Assembly (NCBI GenBank): GCA_015499995.1
Contig: JADNRV010000232.1
Coordinates: 1-64,000, forward strand
Direction: 5' to 3'
Length of the DNA: 64,000 bases
DNA from: Flammula alnicola
Lineage: Eukaryota > Basidiomycota > Agaricomycetes > Agaricales > Strophariaceae
The notes under the pieces were generated by a model that saw only the letters and a program-made list of their open reading frames with translations, had not been told where the DNA came from and ran no database searches. Of the stretch, positions 27,525 to 40,000 are shown in pieces. Positions within the stretch are counted from its first letter, which is position 1, and each line of letters starts with the position of its first letter. The position numbers were made by a program, and so were the translations under genes.

Positions 27525-29554
27525 CTAACAGGTAAATGGCTTTCCGACGATCCCACTGGCGTAAGCGTTGATAATAAGCTGTGCATATAAATACCTGAGT
27601 CAAAAAAAATGAATGGCAAAGTGGAAGATGATAGAACGTACCTTGATAGAAACATACGTTCCGGCGACGCACATAAAGGCCCCGGCAAGGACGGTAAGGA
27701 CAGACAACACGAGCATAACCGGATGGCGCAGCATTCCTCGCATTCCTCCTCCAAGGGTCGACGCATCGTGAAGCCAGAAGAAGCCAGCAATACCATAGGT
27801 ATACCAGGAAGCAAAGAGTGCAGCTGATATACCTATGAGGTATGCGAAAATCGGGATCGCTACAACGAAGAGAAAGGCTAGACTAACAGCTGTAAAGCAG
27901 AGTATAATCCACACTGTCCAACCAAGTACGGTGTGCGAGTAGATGTGTCGCGAGTGGCGGAACAAGCGAACGAGTACAAGCTTGGCGGCCGTATGTGCAT
28001 AGAGTCCTCCGGCACTGTTGTCAATATCAGAATATAGTCCGCGAGAAATATTTGGGGGGCGCACATCAAGAAGTTGGGGATAGCAATAGCCCAAGTTGCT
28101 TTAGCCCATTTAGGAGGCAGAGACAATGGTGCGGGCGATGCAACGGTGTTTCCAATATATACATAACTGTCGGGAGGGTTCGTGAAATGGACATCCACGA
28201 CAACAACCAATTTAAACTCACAGGACGACTGCGAAGACAGCGTAAAATATGGTGGAGAAAACTTGTAAACACCATGCGGCCTTCGCGTACTCAATTGACC
28301 TATTTCAATGTATAAGTACAATGTCTCACCTTCATTGCATCCTGGGGACGTTTCATCTCTGAAATCAGGATAAAGAACCTACACCGTAGATGAGAATAAG
28401 TATCAAGATAGCCAGGAGAAAAATCAATTCCTACATAAAATGGCCTTGTCCCAAGGAGATACAGTAAGTATTGCGAGAAAAACTGGACATGAAACCCCGT
28501 ACCTGCATAGGCGAAAACCTGGTGGAGGTATTTAGGAGCCGGCGGAAGCGTACACAAAGAGAGCAACGTACTGGGTTAGTGATGGCGAGGAAGGCTTGAT
28601 AGAAATTCGTAGATAACGTTGCGTTCAATGTACGTCCAGGAGTCGGGTTAACGCCCGCGCCAATCATGGCGAGGATACCGGATAGAGTGATGAGGAGAGC
28701 ACTGATCAGCCCTAACCAGCTTAATCGATCCAGGGTCCGAGGCAGAGAAAGCAGCAAGGTCGCAGCGGAGAATATCCCGAGAAAAATAATGCCACAAAGG
28801 CCGTTATTCGAGAGACTTTGCAACGCTAATTGTCCCGATAGCAGTTCCGAGCTCTGTACACATCCATATGGGTCGGATAGACAAGCCAATTAATTGAAAG
28901 GAATTACGCACGGTGCCACAGATTGCGAAAATAATCGTACCCAGACTGAGGACTTCTCGTACGACCGGTCCACCGATGATGTAACCTGCGTCACCCCTAA
29001 TAAATAATTAGATTTAGAGGATATTTATCTTACCAGAGAATTGAGACCGTAACTTACATGGTGTGGACCTTTGGGTGATTTAGCTTGAAGTCTATCAGGA
29101 GTTTTGCAGTAAAAAGTCCGAATATCCCCAGGAAAACTATCTGTACCACTTGTTAAAATTGTCGGAAGGAGTCAAACGAGAACTTACAAGAATGACCGCC
29201 GGAACAATGCCTATGGATAGCATGTTAACATGGTCTGCCGAGTCAGGACATTGAAAAGTTTTGTCGCATACCCACGACAGCAAGTGCAGAAGGCAAAGAG
29301 AATAAACCATTACTAACAATCTCTGCGATCATCAGTAAGCTCACGAACTGTAAACAGAGAAAAAAGTCAACATGAATCCAATAGCTTGCCAACAGCAAAA
29401 TATTACGAACCTGCCAGCTGAGAGTCTTGTAATGGAAATCATGGTCTGGACTTTCTATAAAAACATCCTCGATCTCTTTTTTGTCATGTATCGGACTGAC
29501 AAAGAGCTGAGAAGACTCCAACTTCTCACTGGAAGGACTCTGGGTCAATGCCAT
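27525..29554 (-). CDS. Amino acid transporter (Aa_trans/AAAP family, fungal mtr-like)
   Basis: A multi-pass plasma- or vacuole-membrane permease. The ATG at 29554 begins MALTQSPSSEKLESS, with a cytosolic acidic N-terminus. Membrane segments in order include SLLMIAEIVSNGLFSLPSAL (the family's first helix), VFLGIFGLFTAKLLIDFK, then IFLGIFSAATLLLSLP and LGLISALLITLSGILAMIGAG. Then FILISEMKRPQDAMK, GGLYAHTAAKLVLVRLF, WIILCFTAVSLAFLFVVAIP and MLVLSVLTVLAGAFMCVAGT. It ends YVSIK followed by LIINAYASGIVGKPFTC, the usual end of the fungal neutral amino acid permease-like group, with TAG at 27525-27527. There are about ten short introns. It sits downstream of the two reductases on the same strand. Confidence 0.85.
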
Positions 29555-30360
29555 TATCGAATGATGGGGCTCCAGTTCGGACAAAACCACGATAACATCT
29601 GATATGCCTTTTACCTTATCTTGAACAAGATATTAATAGGTCGGCGTTGACGGCGTGGAAATACGACGGGGAAAGCTGGCTTTTCTTTCCAGGTGCGCCA
29701 TGCCGCTGTGCTTATGGTGAGCTGATCACGATGGTATCATACCTCATTGGAATTTTCGTGGGCGTAAGTTGGGATCTTGAAGCTGTTATCTGGAGAACGC
29801 TTTTGGACAACGAGTCGATTCTGTGGGAGAGCTTAGAGTGAGCGTTTAAAGAACTTGAAGGAAAAACACCGTGTGGTAGTTCTCGAAGCATCAGGCCTCA
29901 CTGGGAGATTCCCTGGTTCTGAGCTATTCTGCGTCTAATGGGAATTTAGAAATCGTGCAAGTTGATCCGGACGGTTGCCTTCACTGGTTGCGAAGTTCCA
30001 ATGCTCAGCGCTCAGCGCTTGTGAGGCGCCTACCATGTAACGCCGAGCTGGTGTCGAATTGTGAAGAAATGAGAGTACTCAGCGAGTCGGACTAAGTATT
30101 AAAGTAAGCTTGAGTGACGTCGAACGTTGTAGAACTTGAGTGCCGGGCCGCCTCACTTGGAAGCTGACATACGTGTGGGTTGCGCCGGTCCGGGTACGGA
30201 TACCGGAACACGGGTCATTATCCGAGATCTCGCCACTTCCTTGGGACATTACTTTGTATGATTGCATTATGACTCAAAGAAAGTGGGGTATAAAAGGTCT
30301 GGCTGTAATCTTATCGCCTCTTTATTTAACATCTCACTGCTTTTTGCCAGAACATCCATT
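29555..30360. other. Divergent promoter region, transporter and methyltransferase
   Basis: An 806-bp interval between the transporter start (minus) and the methyltransferase start (plus). A TATA-like GGTATAAAAGG sits at about 30286-30296, about 65-75 bp before the methyltransferase ATG. A duplicated CGCTCAG motif lies at 30007-30020. A 64-codon open frame at 29647-29841 has no features of a gene. Confidence 0.5.
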
Positions 30361-31394
30361 ATGTCAACCGTTCATAAAGTTGCCCAGTCAGGTTTCGGAA
30401 CGGGAACGAACGATCTTTACGATCGGTGAGTGGACTAACTTCGTGCGTCGCGGTGCCATCCTTATGCCTATAACCTCCAAATAGGGCTCGGCCGTCATAT
30501 CAGCCGTTTACTCTAGACTTTGTCCGAGAATCTGTAAAGGCCTCAGGGCCACTCAACATCGTCGAGTTAGTTTTTCTGGACTTCCTCATCCACCTTGATC
30601 TCACGACAAAACAGAATTGGATCTGGAACAGGCATATTCACCCGCGCGCTTCTTGCTGATCCAAAATGGAACTCGCTCATAAAGCAGTTGAAAGCGGTGG
30701 AGCCAAGTGAAGGAATGAGAGAGGTTTTTTCACGAACAGTAAAGGATGATCGTATATCTCTTTCCGAGGGATATTTCGATACCACGGGTGTAGAGGACGG
30801 TTGGGCAGATCTGGTTGTCATAGCGCAGGCAAATAATCACGTCTCTTTCCAAGTTGCGCGCTGATGAGTATGTCGACTAGGCTTTTCATTGGTGTCCGGA
30901 TTACGACAAAGCCTCCGCCGAGTTCGCTCGTATTCTCAAACCCAACGGGACTGTCGCGCTTGTCTGGAACCTGGAGGACAAGTGCGTTTCTTTTTCGTAT
31001 CAAATAATTGTTATCGAATCCTGACGTCAACAGGGATGGAGCCAAATGGGTAGGTCGAGTTAGGGACCTCATAGAAATCAATGAACAAGGCACTCCCCAA
31101 TTCCGACATGGGTATTGGCGACAGACTTTCGATACACCGTCATACCAGAAATATTTCCAGCCACATGAACATCGGGTATGGAGCTACAATTTGCAAGGGA
31201 CTAAACAATCTGTTGTCGACAGAGCGTCTAGCAAAAGTTACATCGCCGTTTTACCTGCAGATAAGAAAGCGGAAGTCCAGAACGAGATCCGAAGAATTAT
31301 TGATCAAGACCCCGACAAAGTGTGGATCGACGAATCGAAAGGCATCTTCGATTATCCCTACAAGGCTGACGTTGTTATCGCACATAAGAAGTAG
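30361..31394 (+). CDS. SAM-dependent methyltransferase (class I, Methyltransf_11/trans-aconitate methyltransferase-like)
   Basis: The ATG at 30361 begins MSTVHKVAQSGFGTGTNDLYDR. After an intron come ARPSYQPFTLDFVRESVK and NIVE, then the glycine-rich SAM motif I IGSGTGIFTRALL. The acidic post-I region is LKAVEPSEGMREVF, motif II is around GWADLVVIAQAFHW, and PNGTVALVWNLED forms the later strand. The protein ends FDYPYKADVVIAHKK. This is the architecture of yeast Crg1/YHR209W and the fungal small-molecule methyltransferases. Length (about 290 residues) is normal. The substrate is unknown; the neighbouring transporter and reductases suggest small-molecule metabolism, which is inference. Confidence 0.88.
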
Positions 31395-31514
31395 TCGTTG
31401 CAGAGGTTTTATCATCATACATTTCCACATTTTATACCAATCTTAGGCCTAATTGTACGACCTGATCTAGAAGAGTGTCTGTTACAAATATTTTACTTCG
31501 ACTTCAAGGCGGAA

Positions 31515-31585
31515 CAGTCTTCGGCCAGTTGACTATTCTGGAGGTCTATTAATTGTTTCTGAACATGTTTTATCCATGTATTGAG
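31515..31585 (-). repeat. ~70-bp dispersed repeat, copy 1
   Basis: Its reverse complement matches 54284-54355 at roughly nine of ten positions, sharing CAATACATGGATAAAACATG and AATTAATAGACCTCCAGAAT. The match ends sharply on both sides. It is likely a fragment of a mobile element present at both places. Confidence 0.8.
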
Positions 31586-31702
31586 TATAAGTAGATGCCA
31601 ATTCATCAGCGAAACCATGTCGACACTCACTCTCAACAGTTATATATCCTTGGTAAGAGAGTCATATTGTCCTACTTCTGACCTTGCCTCACAGACTTTG
31701 TC

Positions 31703-31744
31703 ACAAGATCGTCCACTTTCGTACTTACTTGCCATTCTTACAAT
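31703..31744 (+). repeat. 42-bp dispersed repeat, copy 1
   Basis: ACAAGATCGTCCACTTTCGT and the following 22 bases recur at 36944-36985 with one difference. Weaker gapped similarity extends about 15 bp upstream. Confidence 0.85.
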
Positions 31745-32229
31745 CAAGTGTCCTGTTTTTACGCTGAATATTCATCGATCATAAGTTGACGGTTACGGCA
31801 AATTCATAGAACAGGGATCGAACACTTGGGGCCTGTTCAGGGTATTTGGCACCTGCCACATCTGCTACATACCGTCTTCCTTTGACAATGAGAGCTATTC
31901 CTCAAGCCGGGAAAATCGAAGTTCAGCAGAAGTGTGTTGTCAGAACGAACTTTGGTCAAATTTGAGTTTTTGAGGTCACTATTCTGTTTCTATCAACTTC
32001 TTCCTGGGCTTGTGTCTCCTCTGCCTAATGAAAATCACCTTGTAGCATTCTTTTTATATAGACGCAGTCGTTGTAATCATGTCAATTGGACATTTCATGA
32101 CGACTGGAGATGAACGTCCCCGCGGTGTCCGAATGAATGATCGAGTTCCACATATCGTCCAAAAAAATTGAAAACCTATGTGGAGGCGCGGCATTCGAAG
32201 GATCAGAAAGAATGATTAATGACCAACCA

Positions 32230-35200
32230 TCATCTCGTCAAGCCTAGTAAGCCGAGATTATGATCTTCGTCATGGCACTGGACTCCTTCTAAAGGATGTA
32301 CGAATTCTTGCCCAAACTCTAGGCCGGAAGCGTGGGTTGCGGCCACGGCGATGTTTTTGGTATATTTTGGCATGCCGAGTTCGATGGGACGGATGGCGTT
32401 GATGTCCCAATCGTCGCTGAGCAGCACTGACGACCCGGAGGACCACATGCTGCTGGACTCCCAGTTGTAGGCGGCGAACTCCGGCTGCATTTGCATTTGC
32501 ATCTGGAGATCCATCTCAGCCTGAGCCTGAGCTTCAGGCGACGTGTCGGGTGCGAGGTGGGTATAATTCTGGGAGAGAAGTGCGGAAGCCTGAGGGGGGG
32601 TATACAATGCGGATAACGTCGAAACGATCTGGTGGGCTGGTAGGGGAAGCGCGTCACTCGATGGAACGCTGATTTCCTGAAGACTAGGCGCACTAGCTCC
32701 ATGACCAATCGTGTTGAACATGCCCCTCAGGAACTCGGAGGACTAGGGAGGAACGTCAGATTGAGCCACGGAGAAGATCGCTGAAGTGAAAAGTACCTGG
32801 AGACTGGCCTCGAATTGTCCTGACATCGCGTCAGAAGGAGGCGGGATATAGGCGTTGTTGTTGGGAAGGTAATCGAACGAAAACGTGGCCTCATCTGGGT
32901 GGCCAGGATGAGCAGATCGCCGGCTGATCATGGGAAGAAGCGATGGTGAAGTAGGGCAGGATGGGATCATGTGGTAGACGTTGGGTATCTGAATTAATTC
33001 GTAGAGCGGAGGAGTGGGAGCGGAAGCGGAACGGCCGTGCTGACGAGGCACCGGAACGACGAACGAAATGCTAGCAGGCTCATCCTGGTCGAACTTCTTC
33101 GTATTCATGTTGTTATTTGCCTTCTTGTTGTTCTTCGCCTCCTTGTTGTTCTTCGTCCTGCCATCCTTATCCCTGGCCCGTTGAGGACGATACACATCGT
33201 TAGGCGTATGGCTGAGAGGAGCTGAGCGCTTGGCTGAAGTGGGCAGATAATGTGTGACAGAGTATTGTTGATTTTGGGCTGTTTATACGGAATCGAGAGA
33301 AGGCGTACCATCTTGGACGCCACCCATAGCATAAGCAGGCGACGCATAGTAAAGATCAGAGCCCTGCTGCGGGTGGTAGTCAGTCGTCGTATACTTCTCA
33401 CTATGGTGGGGTAAATGATTGGGCGGAGTGGCATTGTTTTGGTTGTCATAGGCGAAAGAACGTGGGTCGCGGTGGTACATGGGGTTATTAGTGACTGGGA
33501 ATGGCATGGCGTTCCGGGGATGAGTTGGTTGACAGGGGCCAACTTGCTCTAGATTCTGTTTCTTTAAGAGCCACAAAAAAGCAGATGATCAATTTCTGAA
33601 CATTTCTAGCTCACCCCATTGTCACTCACCTTGCATCGCTCACATAAAAATATAAGGGGCTCTAAATCCAAAAAGCCTACACAATGCCGATGATGCCATT
33701 CAGAGCAGCTGGTACATCGGACAGTAGACATAAATTCATCATCTACTGAAGTGGTCAACCTTCAGAAAACGATAGGCGTGCGTCCACTCACCATCACCAC
33801 CACATATACAGTTGAAGATATCTGTATCTTTCACAATTCCATCGCAAACAAGGCATATTTCGTCCGGAATCGGACTGGGATGTGAAATAATAGCACTACG
33901 TGTAATATCCGCAGTCAAAGTGATTTCGATACGATTATATCCCGGACACCGATGGGCAGTTCTGGCCGTATAGCGGCCGCGACGGCGGTTCAATGCAGGT
34001 TCCGAAGATGACCGGGAGGCATATAGATAGTCTTGGAACCGGCGTGATATATCATTGAGTGTGACGGTCTCTGCTGTTGAAGATTTCCACACCAATTCCT
34101 GGCGACGTCCGCTTGGACGTAATTTTTGGGTGGATCTTCGTGGCGATGGCCTTGGCGAGGATGGGGCAGGGCCGCTTGACGAGGGTAAATCTAGTTCTTC
34201 CAACCGATTCTCGGGCAGATCATCCACATGGGTGTCGAACTCTTCAAGATAAGAGCGGTGAATTTGCTGGCCTTACAGGTTGTTACGAGGGATAAGATTG
34301 TGCTTGACGAGGAGAATGGTAAAACTCACTTATGTAGTTGGCTTTGCAAGCGTTGTCAAAAGTCTGCATAAAGGATGAGTTGGTTTCATGATTTCGACAA
34401 CAGAAAAATTCACCCTTGTCAAGAGTTCGTGGAAAACAACCTCCGCACTATTGGAAACACCAAGTTGATAGTCGGATTGGTTTATCTGGCTCAGGTCGTC
34501 CGGATCGAAGCTGATTACTAATTTTTCCTTACGGCTCAAGACGACAAAATGCTAGGAAGTTGTTCAGTGGCAACGAGGAAAAAGTGGTCGGTTGTCGCTC
34601 ACGTCTGATCCCACGGATGCAAAGGGGTATCCCAAATCTTGAAGGTAATCTAAACCTGACTGTAAAATTGGGTTAGTATCCTATGCGAGATACACAGGGG
34701 ATGTGGTTCGTACGGAGTGCCCGATGACCTTGGAAAAAAATGAGAACAGTTGTAACGTCGCCAAAAGTAAGCTTACACACTGTCTCTAGCCCCAAGGGCA
34801 GAATTTGCTTAAGATCCTTCTTGAGAGCCTGACCAAGCATATCATGGAAAGCTCCTTCGTATTCTGTTCTGGATCATACTTAGTACCGGTAACTAGGAGA
34901 CGTTTTGGTACGAACCTCCATCAAAGATAAGAAAAGAAAGATCGGATTTGAGGGGAGAAACTGCGATCATTTGAGGAATATTTGGATGACTAGTCGCCGA
35001 ATTGTCAGTTCTAAACTATCGAGGTTGAATATGAAGACCGGCATCATACATCACTTTCTGGTTGAATCTGGCGGCTTCCGAGCACCGCTTCAACGAAAGT
35101 GGTCAGTGTGAATTAGTTCATCTTCGTAAATCTTACCTCCCGCGCGCGACTGCCTTCGTAGACCTTCATCGTGACAATCTTTCCAGACATTTTGGCAGTG

Positions 35201-35537
35201 TGTAATCGATATCCACGACCCTTATAAATTTCTCGTTCAAGAGAAACGTCCTCGACAGAGAGCTGTGCCATGGTCAATTGAAGGAACCAAAGTTGATGCC
35301 AGAACATACTACAGGGGAGCCTTTGATGATGCCGTTCGAGGTTTGAGTCCGAAAATCTATATCCAACATAGGTTTAAATAAGATACAAGTTACCAAATTT
35401 CAAAGTATAATATACTAACCTGCATTGCTTGGCTCTGCCATCACTACGTAATTACCAAGAATATTGTTATATGTTCCCCCACTGAGCACAAAATGGTGGG
35501 CGCCAGAGAAATGGGATGCACTGCGGAGCGTCAGCAT
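32230..35537 (-). CDS. Kinase-fold (probable pseudokinase) protein with PHD finger and disordered tail
   Basis: The ATG at 35537 begins MLTLRSASHFSGAHHFVLSGGTYNNILGN, a start I associate with a large Agaricomycete kinase-like family. The kinase N-lobe (about 35270-35150) has REIYKGRGYRLHTAKMSG then IVTMKVYEGSRARE, with the ATP-site lysine in MKVYEG. A C-lobe follows with GLDYLQDLGYPFASVGSD and LVISFDPDDLSQ, where the HRD and DFG motifs of active kinases are not seen. After a Pro/Ser/Arg-rich linker comes a basic segment (about 34000) and then a PHD-type zinc finger (about 33880-33640): EICLVCDGIV, FNCICGGD, CTSCSEWHHRHCVGF, LCERCK. The rest is Asn/Gln/Ser-rich and ends GLLGLTR with TGA at 32230-32232. 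All exon joins I checked are in phase. A regulatory, chromatin-reading role is inference. Confidence 0.72.
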
Positions 35538-36530
35538 GCCGTCTAGAAGGCCGAGGAACTGCCAGAACCTGAAGTAACTTTTATGTAGAAGATCTGGGTG
35601 GGTGTTCGGCTGCTGGCACGTAGGAATTGATTCAAGTCAGATCTAAGAGAGTCGTTCTTTTTGAAGCTTACGACATCAGAACTGCTCTCCTGCCCTGTAG
35701 CGGGCGTGAATCTGGCCTCAGATAGGTCTTGTCTTGAAACAGCTTTCTGTATAACAATCAGTCAGAACAAGCGTGTACGACAATATACCCTGCCTTGATG
35801 TGTTTCGGTGGTTTAGGGTTTTCAGTGGGGAGCTCCTGGTTATAAGTCGCCTTCCGTTTCTTGCGCTCGCCTGTCCTGCCTTCACTATCGTTAGTCGTAT
35901 TCATGAAAACAATTCAATCGGCAAGTCAGCACAGAGGTGTTTGAGGAAAGAACGGAAAGGAAGGGCGAAGAATCGTAAGAGGCAGTACCCAAGCAGCGCA
36001 GTACACCGTCACGGCGGGCAAACCTGTTAACCAGTGACCAGCCGACCGGCAGTCAGAAGACAATACTGCAGTGTGCCGAATCGCCGTCAGGAAACTGACC
36101 ATCTTAGCTCAAGGGGGTGCGCAAAACAAAACAAAAAAGACCTAGGGTCGTATGGTTGTCCAAATGCACATTTATTTCCATGTGCGCGCCATTACAACAG
36201 CATTCTTACGGTATCTTACCACTCAGGCTACCATGTACTTAGATATGTTTTAACCTACATAAGGGCATCCAGCATCCTCAATGATGTCCTTCCCATCCGG
36301 ACCGGGCCATAGCCGGATCCATTAATTCCTGTTAACACCACTATTGAAGTACTGGGAGCTTGAACAAATGTGTTGTCATAAGTCCTTTGCACTGTTGAAG
36401 CATCCTGTTAAGCTTTTAATTTGGTTTATAATATTTGTGTGAAACAGAAACACCTCAGGTTTGGAATGGCTTTGAAATTTGAAAACATGGATTTGATCAT
36501 TTGGATACACACCTACACATGATCATCAGT
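35538..36530. other. Intergenic region upstream of the kinase/PHD gene
   Basis: About 990 bp. The part next to the gene may contain an untranslated leader with introns. No protein-coding gene, tRNA or clear repeat was identified before the F-box gene fragment that begins at 36531. Confidence 0.4.
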
Positions 36531-36813
36531 GCCCCGCACGTATCCCTTGAGATAACTTTTGGGCGGTTGGGAGTAAACAGCCGAGGCGGACAGAGTAAGG
36601 CTGATGATGTGGGGGCACTTGAGAGAGAAGTTGCTTCAACTTGCAGAACTCGAGTACCTTATGGGGACTGCACGACAGGTTTACAGTTCTGACAAGTGCA
36701 GGCGCAGTTAACTGGGACCATGTCCGCGATGAGGATGCCAGGGCGCGCAGAGAAGACGCATTTAAAAGAGTGAAGAGTAGTGAATATATGTCGCTGTCCA
36801 GATCGAATACATG
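36531..36813 (-). pseudogene. Truncated copy of the F-box gene found at 48 kb
   Basis: This stretch, read on minus, is very close to 48006-48282: it encodes VFDLDSDIYSLLF, LNASSLRALASSSR and TAPALVRTVNLSCSPH almost unchanged. It then has a small insertion and a deletion after VLEFC (loss of the bases for about the YRLCTH region) that shift the frame. Similarity starts abruptly just before the VFDLD codons and stops abruptly after about 280 bp, so it lacks a proper start context and the whole leucine-rich part. It is a duplicated fragment in inverted orientation relative to the full gene and is not expected to be functional. Confidence 0.88.
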
Positions 36814-36943
36814 AGTGTCAGACCACTGGAGAATGGCTTGATCCCTCAAGGTTGTCACACTTTTGTACTTAATGGATTTGGCGAAAGACTACAAATTCCG
36901 ATCTAATGGTTGACAATGCCTTCCCACGGCAGGGACTTGTGTT

Positions 36944-36985
36944 ACAAGATCGTCCACTTTCGTACTTACTTGCTATTCTTACAAT
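36944..36985 (+). repeat. 42-bp dispersed repeat, copy 2, upstream of NUP133
   Basis: It matches 31703-31744 with one difference and lies 25 bp before the NUP133 start codon, so it is probably in that gene's untranslated leader or core promoter. Confidence 0.85.
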
Positions 36986-37010
36986 TAATTTGTAGGCTGT
37001 TCGCTCGAAG

Positions 37011-40000
37011 ATGGCCACCTTCTCCCCTTCTCCTGCGCCTCGTCGCTCTTCGAGGCTGCAGAACCGCGGAAACTCTCCCTCAAGGATTCAGCGGCCTCAC
37101 CGGCTGGCTGCCACTCCAACTTTTATAACCGATTCAAGTTCGGTCGCGTCTGCAATGGATCTCGACGAAAGAGGGTCCATTATGACAGATAGAAGTTTAT
37201 CTAGAATGGGAGGAGACATGATTTTTGCCAAGACAGACGAGATGTCCGTTTCATTCTATGCAAACTTACCTTTGGAGGTCAAACAAGTGTTGAGGACGTC
37301 AGGTGCGTCTGCACATTTCCAGAGAATGCGTTTGCGTTTCTAATTGATTGCTACAAGATTTCAATAAGGACCCTTACTCCGGCGAAATTGACACAATAAC
37401 TGGATTCGCGCTTGTGACTTCTGTACAGACGTGTTTTGTGTGGCAACATGCCCAAGTACGTGATCAGAAACTTTATTTTGTCGCAACTCTCAACCTTTGC
37501 TACAAGGCAATAAAAGGGATCCCAACATGTTATATATTCTCATGTCCTCAAGACTTACGATCGCCGAGACCACCCTTCCACGCTCTTGTTCCCCAAGGCC
37601 TCTCGCGAGAACCAGGACTCATCCTGGTTTCGGCGGCTGGTCATATTCGTTTTTGGGACAGCATAGGGATTGGGTTGGCAGGCGGTGATAATTATGTTGT
37701 ATCTCAACTGGAGGATGTGGAATACGATGAAGAGGTTACGAATCTCGTTCGTGCTGATGTGAGTTTGTTCATACACCAACGAAGGTATCCTTCTCATCAA
37801 TGTAAAGGCTCAAACATACATTCTCTCGACGTCCTATGGTCGACTATACCGCCTTGTCCTCACTTCTGCGGGGGGAAAATACCACCTATCCATACGAGCC
37901 TTTGCCCGACCCAGCTCAACACACTCATTCTCTCGGCTTACTTCCTTCTTCCTTTCGTCGTCTGCTTCTACGACATCTTATGATGCCAAGGATAAGGCTA
38001 AACACATACACGCCGTATCTCTCGGTGCCCAATTTTCAACAGGCGACAGAGACATATGGGCACTTGCCAATGGGCGTATACAACAATGGAGTATGAAATC
38101 CGAAGGCTGGGAAGAGCTCATCTTGGATTACGACCTAACACCGCTTCTATCGGAAAAGGTTGTCGAGAAACTAACCACTCAAAGTCCTGACGCATCAGGC
38201 GAGGATCTTGAGCTGTCCGACCTCGCCGTATTCAAGTAGGTCCGCTTTGCTTCTTTTATAGAGGCTACCAACTGATGTCGATATAAGTGACCAGAAAATA
38301 GCCATCTTGGTCTCTTATTCGGGAAAGGAAGTCTCAAATGATTTCAGACGTCTTTATGCCTTGGCTGAATTGGAGCTGGCTGGAACTGGATTTGTGGTTA
38401 AGAATCTGAGAAGTGTCCCCTACCAGACGGTGAGAATATAAAGCTCAGTCTCCATCAATACATTTATTTACGCATACCTCACAGACAAGTAGGCCAGGAC
38501 CGCCTGTCCATCCTCGAATACAGCTCATATACGATGGATCCATTATCAGTGTCCAATTCGGCGATGCAGTTGCCCTCTGTGCTCGAGGTTGCAATTAATT
38601 TTCACTCTTATAATTATCATACTGAACTTTGTTTAACCATAGCCTCAGAATATCGAGATCGTCTGGAGTTGAAATTGGCAAATGATAGAACACTTGGCCT
38701 CGGCGTCAGCTCTTCGTCCAATTTGCTATTGATTTTGACGGCTACGACAATGGTGAAGGTTTCCTTGGATTTGGACAAGATAGAGGCTTTCAAACCCGAG
38801 TATGCACCTCAGAAATATTCCAGAAATGGCCCACTTATGATGTTTTCAATCATTTAGAACTGGCCATACAAATCTTGTCAAGTCAACCATGATGCAGGCT
38901 ATCCTATATGGTGCTTCTCCACTGGTAATAGACTCTTTGCTCGTTGCGTCAATAAGACATTTTCTAACGGCAATTTGTGTAGAATCCGCTGAGATTCAGC
39001 TTCCCTCCTGAGTTGAGTGAAGAAGCGTTAATGCAAGGAGCCGAGCAACTCAGCGAAGCCGTCCTAAAATCTGGTCAGTCCCTATGCTTATAACCCTTCA
39101 ATCGTCTCAATGTTCCCGTCGTAGATCCGGAAGTGGTTAGGCAGAGCCCTGACATGACGGCACAGCTGACCGGACGCAAGGAAAGACTTAGTTGGCTTAT
39201 CGGTTTCATCAACGAGAATGCTGTATTAGTGAAGGTCAGAGTCGAATTTCATCTACGCCTCATAACCATTAACGTTCGTCATCGTGAGTAGATGTCGCAA
39301 GGCAGTCGTCAGAAATTGGCCACGGATGCAGAAAAACTTTACGGGTCTCATCAGCTCTGGTTGAGTCATAACCAGTTTCTGTCGTGAGTTTCCGTAAAGC
39401 AGCTACAGTCTCATCGTATTCATGCGCGCCACAGTACATCGCCTTCACAGAGTGTTCTCAAAGACGCGGTTGTCGCATACATGTCAGAAATCAGAGATGG
39501 GGCCCATGAAGATGTCATGAGAGTTTTCTTCCGCTCTTGGGTGGGCGACATAGGGAGGCTGCTGAAGAAAGTCTCAGATATCGTGAACGCTGCTGCAAAA
39601 TCGCCTAGCGGTAATGTCAACACATTGCTTCCTGAGGCTAATCGCATTGTCGTGGCAAGTATAATTCAATATCAACAGTGCTTACATGCTCATGCTCATG
39701 ATCTCTCTCTTCAGACTGTCCTCAGGTCAGCATTCCAATACAGAGCTTACAATTTAGGAGTCTACGGGATCGAACTTCCGATGCTCAAGCCTTGGTCAAG
39801 CATACCAAGCATTATTGATACAGTCCTGTCCCTATTTGACTTGACGACGAAAGCTATAGAGTCTACTCCAGGTTATTCCGCGCGTGGACAAGATAAAGAA
39901 CCAAGCTCCCAGCTTCCGTCCCTTGCATCAGTGCTCTTTGAGTCCATCAAGGAGAGGCTGGACTGGCTCTCCACGTGATTGTTTATTTTATTTCATCTAT

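Larger units (their letters stand above)
31395..32229. other. Intergenic region with dispersed repeat fragments
   Basis: An 835-bp gap between two convergent genes. It holds two short sequences repeated elsewhere in the window (31515-31585 and 31703-31744), suggesting remnants of a dispersed element. No coding region was supported. Confidence 0.5.

Noticed and set aside
29647..29841. 64-codon plus-strand frame between transporter and methyltransferase genes
   Set aside because: No recognised motif, upstream signal or conserved pattern; it lies in a divergent promoter region.
31799..31840. Possible minus-strand tRNA remnant around GGGATCGAAC
   Set aside because: Only a T-loop-like string is present; no cloverleaf.
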